Assembly (NCBI GenBank): GCA_945983195.1
Contig: CAMFSS010000055.1
Coordinates: forward strand, 1 to 9,704
Direction: 5' to 3'
Origin: an uncultured Prevotellaceae bacterium
Lineage (GTDB): Bacteria > Bacteroidota > Bacteroidia > Bacteroidales > Muribaculaceae
DNA: 9,704 bases
Under the pieces are notes generated by a model. That model saw only the letters and a list, made by a program, of their open reading frames with translations, was not told the origin of the DNA and did not search any database. Both the position numbers and the translations under genes were made by a program. Shown here piece by piece: positions 5,080-9,704 of the stretch. The number at the start of each line of letters is the position of its first letter. Position 1 is the stretch's first letter.

Positions 5080-7851
5080 ATGGAATATAACTATAAAGAG
5101 ATAGAACAACGCTGGCAACAGTATTGGAGAGAACATAACACATACAAGACAGAAATAGATGCGTCGCGTCCGAAATTCTATGTGCTCGACATGTTTCCTT
5201 ATCCTTCGGGAGCAGGATTGCATGTAGGCCACCCGCTTGGCTACATTGCAAGCGACATATATTCGCGCTACAAGCGTCTGCAAGGCTTCAATGTGCTCCA
5301 CCCGATGGGATACGATTCCTATGGACTTCCTGCCGAGCAATATGCCATACAGACCGGTCAGCACCCTGAGGTGACTACAATAAAGAATATCAACCGCTAT
5401 CGCGAGCAGCTCGACAAGATAGGATTCTGCTACGACTGGAGCCGCGAAATCCGCACTTGCGACCCTAAATACTACAAGTGGACTCAGTGGGCATTCGTAA
5501 AGATGTTCAAGAGCTACTACGACACCAAGCTCGACAAAGCCCAGCCCATCGAGAAACTTGAGGAATACTTCAATGAGCACGGAAACATTGATGCTCCGGC
5601 TCATACCAACGGCTGCGACGACTTCACTGCTGCACAGTGGAACGCAATGACACGGGTGGAGAAGAACAATGTCCTTATGAACTATCGCATCGCCTATCTT
5701 GGTAACACTATGGTAAACTGGTGCCCTAAGCTCGGCACTGTGCTTGCCAACGATGAGGTGAGCGAAGGTGTTTCGATTCGTGGAGGTTATCCTGTGGAGC
5801 AGATAGTGATGTTCCAGTGGTGCTTGCGTGTGTCGGCATACGCCGGACGCCTGCTTCGCGTCCTTGAGACTATCGACTGGACCGACTCAATCAAAGAGAC
5901 ACAGCGCAACTGGATTGGCTACAGCGAGGGTGCTGAAATGCTTTTCAAGATTGCCAATACCGACATCGACCTCAAGATATTCACTACTCGTGCCGATACC
6001 ATCTTCGGAGTGACATTCATGGTGCTTGCACCTGAGAGCGAATATGTGGATTTGGTTGTTACAGCCGACCAGAAAGCTGCCGTTGATGCATATATTGACG
6101 AGGTTAAGCACAAGACTGAGCGTGAGCGACTCATTGAGAAGAAAGTGAGCGGAGTGTTCTCGGGCAGTTATGCAATAAATCCCGTAACCGGCAAGGAGAT
6201 TCCTGTGTATATCAGCGATTATGTGCTTGCAGGCTATGGAACGGGTGCAATTATGGCAGTTCCGGCTCACGACAGCCGCGACTATGCTTTTGCAAAACAC
6301 TTCGATTTGCCTATTATTCCTCTTATTGAGGGTGCTGACGTGAGTGAAGAGAGTTTTGATGCAAAGGAGGGCAAGATGATGAACTCATCGAATGAGCGTC
6401 TGCAACTCGACGGACTTGATGTGAAGGAAGCCATTGCCAAGACCAAGCTCTACATAAAGGAAGCCGGAATAGGACGCGTGAAGGTGAATTACCGCTTGCG
6501 CGATGCCATTTTCAGCCGTCAGCGTTATTGGGGCGAGCCATTCCCTGTGTATTTCGATGAAAACAACCAGCCACAGACTATCGACGAGAGCCAATTGCCG
6601 CTTGAATTGCCTGAAGTGGACAAATTCCTGCCAACTGAGAGTGGTGAGCCTCCATTGGGCCGTGCAAAGAACTGGTGTACAGCCGACGGTCACCCATACG
6701 AGCTTTGCACTATGCCCGGATTTGCAGGTTCGTCGGCATACTATCTGCGCTACATGGATCCGCACAACGATGAGGCACTCGTTTCGCGCGAAGCCGATGA
6801 GTACTGGCGTAATGTCGACCTTTACGTTGGTGGAACAGAGCACGCAACAGGACACTTGATTTATAGCCGCTTCTGGAATAAGTTCCTTTACGACTATGGC
6901 TATGTGTGCGAGCCTGAGCCATTCAAGAAGCTCATCAACCAGGGTATGATTCAGGGACGTTCAAACTTCGTATATCGCATAAAGGATACAAATACGTTTG
7001 TTTCGCTTAATCTGAAGAAGGACTACGACGTAACGCCCATCCATGTTGATGTGAACATTGTGAGCAATGATGTTCTTGATATTGATAAGTTCCGCGCATG
7101 GCGACCCGAATTCAAGGATGCAGAGTTCATTCTTGAAAATGGAAAATATGTGTGCGGATATGCCATAGAGAAGATGTCGAAGTCAATGTTTAATGTTGTC
7201 AATCCCGATGACATTGTAGAGCGTTATGGAGCCGACACACTCCGACTCTATGAGATGTTCCTCGGACCGATTGAGCAGAGCAAGCCTTGGGATACCAACG
7301 GAATCGACGGCGTAAACCGCTTCTTGAAGAAACTTTGGGGACTCTTCTACAAGGGTGATGATTTTGTAATTACCGATGAAAAGCCGTCGGCAGAGGCTCT
7401 TAAGTCGCTTCACAAGCTGATAAAGAAAGTGACATTCGACATTGAACACTTCTCCTACAATACTTCGGTGAGTGCATTCATGATTTGCATTAATGAGCTT
7501 TCGGCAATGAAGTGCACCAGCCGTGAAATATTTGAGGGTGTAGTGGTGCTGCTTGCGCCGTTTGCTCCGCATATTGCAGAAGAACTGTGGCACAAATTAG
7601 GAAACGACACCACAGTGTGCGATGCCAAGTGGCCTGAGTGCAATGAGGCTTATCTCGTGGAGCAGTCGGTGAAGTATGTAGTGTCATTCAATGGCAAACC
7701 ACGCTACAACATTGAAGTACCCACAGGCACCGACAAGGCAGAGGTTGAGAAGATTGCCCTTAGCGATGCAGCAGCCGAAAAGTGGCTTGGAGGAAAGACA
7801 CCCAAGAAAATAATTGTGGTGCCTAACAAGATTGTGAACATTGTAATCTAA
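5080..7851 (+). CDS. leuS: Leucyl-tRNA synthetase
   Basis: Full-length class I synthetase of 923 residues that charges tRNA-Leu in the cytoplasm. Landmarks: HVGH (48-51, the HIGH motif) within YPSGAGLHVGHPLGY; the CP1 editing domain with TTRADT (302-307) and the conserved Asp398 in VPAHDSRDYA (equivalent by family knowledge to E. coli Asp345); RQRYWGEPFP; and EKMSKS with KMSKS at 698-702. Residues of roughly 148-205 form an insertion before MVNWCP that E. coli LeuRS lacks and that I recall from Bacteroidota enzymes. The ATG at 5080 sits at the usual distance from the first motif; the leader is AT-rich without a Shine-Dalgarno sequence. No convincing promoter lies in 4953-5079, so read-through from nadA is possible. 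A hairpin terminator follows. Confidence 0.98.
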   Translation: MEYNYKEIEQRWQQYWREHNTYKTEIDASRPKFYVLDMFPYPSGAGLHVGHPLGYIASDIYSRYKRLQGFNVLHPMGYDSYGLPAEQYAIQTGQHPEVTTIKNINRYREQLDKIGFCYDWSREIRTCDPKYYKWTQWAFVKMFKSYYDTKLDKAQPIEKLEEYFNEHGNIDAPAHTNGCDDFTAAQWNAMTRVEKNNVLMNYRIAYLGNTMVNWCPKLGTVLANDEVSEGVSIRGGYPVEQIVMFQWCLRVSAYAGRLLRVLETIDWTDSIKETQRNWIGYSEGAEMLFKIANTDIDLKIFTTRADTIFGVTFMVLAPESEYVDLVVTADQKAAVDAYIDEVKHKTERERLIEKKVSGVFSGSYAINPVTGKEIPVYISDYVLAGYGTGAIMAVPAHDSRDYAFAKHFDLPIIPLIEGADVSEESFDAKEGKMMNSSNERLQLDGLDVKEAIAKTKLYIKEAGIGRVKVNYRLRDAIFSRQRYWGEPFPVYFDENNQPQTIDESQLPLELPEVDKFLPTESGEPPLGRAKNWCTADGHPYELCTMPGFAGSSAYYLRYMDPHNDEALVSREADEYWRNVDLYVGGTEHATGHLIYSRFWNKFLYDYGYVCEPEPFKKLINQGMIQGRSNFVYRIKDTNTFVSLNLKKDYDVTPIHVDVNIVSNDVLDIDKFRAWRPEFKDAEFILENGKYVCGYAIEKMSKSMFNVVNPDDIVERYGADTLRLYEMFLGPIEQSKPWDTNGIDGVNRFLKKLWGLFYKGDDFVITDEKPSAEALKSLHKLIKKVTFDIEHFSYNTSVSAFMICINELSAMKCTSREIFEGVVVLLAPFAPHIAEELWHKLGNDTTVCDAKWPECNEAYLVEQSVKYVVSFNGKPRYNIEVPTGTDKAEVEKIALSDAAAEKWLGGKTPKKIIVVPNKIVNIVI

Positions 7852-7866
7852 GCGAACTAATTTAGT

Positions 7867-7912
7867 AATATTGTCTGACAAGTCCGACTCGTCCGACCTG
7901 TCAGACAATATT
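7867..7912 (+). terminator. leuS terminator hairpin
   Basis: AATATTGTCTGACA (7867-7880) pairs perfectly with TGTCAGACAATATT (7899-7912) over 14 bp. It begins 15 nt after the leuS stop and is followed by a T-rich tract (TTATACTCTTT). The loop carries a direct repeat, GTCCGAC at 7882-7888 and 7891-7897. Confidence 0.75.
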
Positions 7913-7945
7913 TATACTCTTTAATTGCAAATTATTCTGAAGAAA

Positions 7946-8578
7946 ATGAAATGGTATGTGGTGTGGGTTGGCAATAATCCCGGAATTTATGAAACTTGGG
8001 AAGACTGCAAACTGCAAGTAGAGAATTTCCCAGGTGCACGCTACAAGGGATTCAAGACCCGCGAGGAGGCAATTATGGCACTTCGCGGCGACAATGAGAG
8101 CGAAATGGGAATTCTTCGCAGCATTGCCAATGCCAATCGCCGCATAGTCAACTATGAAGCATTTCCCGATATTGAAGTCGACAGCATTGCCGTAGATGCA
8201 GCTTGTAGCGGCAATCCCGGCGTAATGGAATATCGTGGCGTATCGGTGCGGACAGGTGAACAGATTTTCCACAAAGGTCCGTTTCCGCATGCTACCAACA
8301 ATATAGGAGAGTTTCTTGCCATAGTGCATGCCCTGGCACTGATGAAGCAGCAGGGCAATGCCACTATGCCTATTTATAGCGACAGTCGCACCGGCATGGC
8401 ATGGGTGCGCGACCGCGTTTGCAAGTCGAAACTTGCACCAAGTGCCAAGAATGCCGAATTACTGAAAATAGTGCGGCGTGCCGAAGTGTGGCTTCAAAGC
8501 AACACCTACAGTAACCGGATAATCAAGTGGAACACAGAAGAATGGGGTGAAATTCCGGCTGATTTCGGAAGAAAGTGA
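7946..8578 (+). CDS. rnhA: Ribonuclease H type 1 with N-terminal viroplasmin-like hybrid-binding domain
   Basis: I start at ATG 7946 (210 residues) because MKWYVVWVGN opens the N-terminal domain directly; an in-frame TTG at 7925 adds only seven unconserved residues. Residues 2-46 are a viroplasmin/RNase H1 N-terminal domain (YVVWVGNNPGIYETWEDCK, then FPGARYKGFKTREEA), which binds RNA:DNA hybrids. The RNase H fold follows from about residue 78 with the metal-binding DEDD set visible: D84 (AVDAACSGNPG), E122 (NNIGEFLA), D146 (YSDSRTG) and D206 (GEIPADFGRK). It cleaves RNA in hybrids, for example at R-loops and primers. It lies 94 nt after leuS, beyond the leuS terminator, so should have its own promoter, though none of consensus type is visible. 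It ends 2 nt before the convergent ATPase gene. Confidence 0.93.
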   Translation: MKWYVVWVGNNPGIYETWEDCKLQVENFPGARYKGFKTREEAIMALRGDNESEMGILRSIANANRRIVNYEAFPDIEVDSIAVDAACSGNPGVMEYRGVSVRTGEQIFHKGPFPHATNNIGEFLAIVHALALMKQQGNATMPIYSDSRTGMAWVRDRVCKSKLAPSAKNAELLKIVRRAEVWLQSNTYSNRIIKWNTEEWGEIPADFGRK

Positions 8579-8580
8579 TG

Positions 8581-9704
8581 TCAGCATTGCTGAAAACCGA
8601 TGCGGCGGGTGCACGGCTTTGAACATGAAAATGATTTTGCAGCATTGCGTATATCGGTGGCACGAATAGTGCAAAGGTCATCAATTTTCACTACATAATC
8701 ATTGGTTGAATACTGTTTTGCCAATCGGTCGGCAACGCTGCTTATAATTCCATTTTCCACAAAGTTGTTGATCCAGCGTGCATTGCTGAAATAGTGGTCT
8801 TTTCGCGCTACCGTAGCCTCTATTTCGGCATAAAGTGCCGATTTTGCTTCATTGTCGAGGCTATAGTCGCACTTTTCGAGCAGGTTGAGAGCTATCTGGT
8901 TTAATTCGCAGGCATTATAGTCGGGAAAATTGAACTTGTGAGGAAAACGCCCCTCCATACCCGGATTAGTTTTCAGCATTTCATACATCTCCTTCTCGTA
9001 TCCGGCAAGAATCACCACCATGTCAGGGTCGGGTTGAGCCAGCACAGTGAGCAGAGCTTCGATTACACGCATACCGAAATCTTTGCGGTCGTTGGCACCA
9101 TCATAGAGAGTGTAGGCTTCGTCGATGAAAAGCACATTGCCTTGAGCCCGGCGTAGCACTTCGTTCACGTTTCTTTCGGTTTCACCGATGTATCGTCCCA
9201 CTAATTTCGAGCGTTCTGTGACAACCACATCACCGCGAGAGAGAATACCAATGGAGTGAAACACCTTTCCAAGCATCTTTGCCACAGTAGTTTTTCCAGT
9301 GCCCGGATTTCCGGTGAAAATAAAGTGGTTAGGCATTATGTTGGCGTTTTTCAGCCCTGCCTGGCGGCGCATTTGGGTGAGTTTCATTTTATTCATTGCT
9401 GTGGCAATGTTCTGCTTAAGTTCAGTCAGTCCAACAAGGCTGTTGAGTTCATTCATGCAATCAGCATAGTTGCACGATTCGCTTTTGCCAAAAATCACAC
9501 CATCGAAGTCACATTCTTCAATAGTTGACATAAAAGCTGATTTATCGCCAATGTTGTCGCTGAAAGAGTTGAAAATACGCTTGCCCACATTTCCGCTGAT
9601 GATTTCTGAAAGAGTTTTAGTGACAAGTTCCACTGCGTTGCCACTGAGCATAATGCTGCTGAAGTCGCGTTCAATTATCTCTTTCACCTTTATCTGTGCA
9701 TCGC
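8581..9704 (-). CDS. CbbX/SpoVK-like AAA+ ATPase, C-terminal part (5' end outside window)
   Basis: The frame is open to the window edge; GTG at 9687 is only an internal candidate start, with DAQIK readable before it. Numbered from that GTG: residues 1-32 (KEIIERDFSSIMLSGNAVEL and on) resemble the end of a preceding AAA lid, then a complete CbbX-like AAA+ module follows with Walker A TGNPGTGKT (125-133), Walker B VLFIDE (185-190), sensor 1 around VVILAGY (224-230), arginine finger R247 in GMEGRF and sensor 2 around SNARW (R304). It probably belongs to the Bacteroidota proteins with several CbbX/SpoVK modules in tandem. These hexameric ATPases remodel proteins; the client is unknown. The C-terminus ends in a cysteine/arginine-rich tail (CSKPCTRRIGFQQC). 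No separate terminator fits in the 2-nt gap to the RNase H gene. Confidence 0.88.
   Translation of the reverse strand, partial: DAQIKVKEIIERDFSSIMLSGNAVELVTKTLSEIISGNVGKRIFNSFSDNIGDKSAFMSTIEECDFDGVIFGKSESCNYADCMNELNSLVGLTELKQNIATAMNKMKLTQMRRQAGLKNANIMPNHFIFTGNPGTGKTTVAKMLGKVFHSIGILSRGDVVVTERSKLVGRYIGETERNVNEVLRRAQGNVLFIDEAYTLYDGANDRKDFGMRVIEALLTVLAQPDPDMVVILAGYEKEMYEMLKTNPGMEGRFPHKFNFPDYNACELNQIALNLLEKCDYSLDNEAKSALYAEIEATVARKDHYFSNARWINNFVENGIISSVADRLAKQYSTNDYVVKIDDLCTIRATDIRNAAKSFSCSKPCTRRIGFQQC

Noticed and set aside
5014..5604. A 196-codon minus-strand reading frame opposite the start of leuS
   Set aside because: It lies across the strongly conserved leuS catalytic region; its translation resembles no family and is explained as an antisense shadow.
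1..9704. tRNA or rRNA genes, CRISPR arrays, transposase genes, prophage genes
   Set aside because: I looked for tRNA-like TTCGA arms, regularly spaced direct repeats and transposase or phage motifs on both strands and found none that I could support.

Overview
The window looks like a chromosomal segment from a member of the Bacteroidales (Bacteroidota). Four things point that way: promoters of the Bacteroidota type (TTTG about 19-21 nt upstream of TAnnTTTG), starts without clear Shine-Dalgarno sequences and with AT-rich leaders, a ribonuclease H carrying an N-terminal viroplasmin-type domain, and a leucyl-tRNA synthetase with a long insertion before its NWCP motif. A Muribaculaceae- or Prevotella-like member is a guess only.

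Layout, left to right. (1) 1-561: the 3' end of an alpha/beta hydrolase on the + strand. (2) 562-1660: a gene-poor stretch holding a perfect 19-bp inverted repeat, one or two consensus promoters, and what looks like the decayed 3' end of a membrane-anchored, HTH-ending regulator split over two frames. (3) 1661-2023: a small four-helix membrane protein of unknown function with a good promoter, facing (4) a compact minus-strand operon (3498 down to 2191) of a HEPN toxin-like protein, an MNT nucleotidyltransferase (antitoxin-like) and a SpoU/TrmH-type RNA 2'-O-methyltransferase. A symmetric hairpin at 2062-2114 probably terminates transcription from both sides. (5) 3499-4005: a 507-bp AT-rich gene-free stretch with a perfect DnaA box and several related 9-mers. 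(6) 4006-4952: nadA (quinolinate synthase), broken by a frameshift and a local loss of sequence. (7) 5080-7851: full-length leuS with a strong hairpin terminator. (8) 7946-8578: ribonuclease H, converging with only 2 nt to spare on (9) 8581-9704: the C-terminal part of a CbbX/SpoVK-like AAA+ ATPase that runs off the window.

Most genes are housekeeping (NAD synthesis, tRNA charging, RNA:DNA hybrid removal, RNA modification). The points that merit most attention are the clustering of the 9-mer TGTTGATAA/TTATCAACA with a consensus DnaA box between 1722 and 3864 (origin-like, unproven), the odd C-rich scar inside nadA (pseudogene or assembly error), and the coupling of a HEPN/MNT pair to an RNA methyltransferase in one apparent operon.
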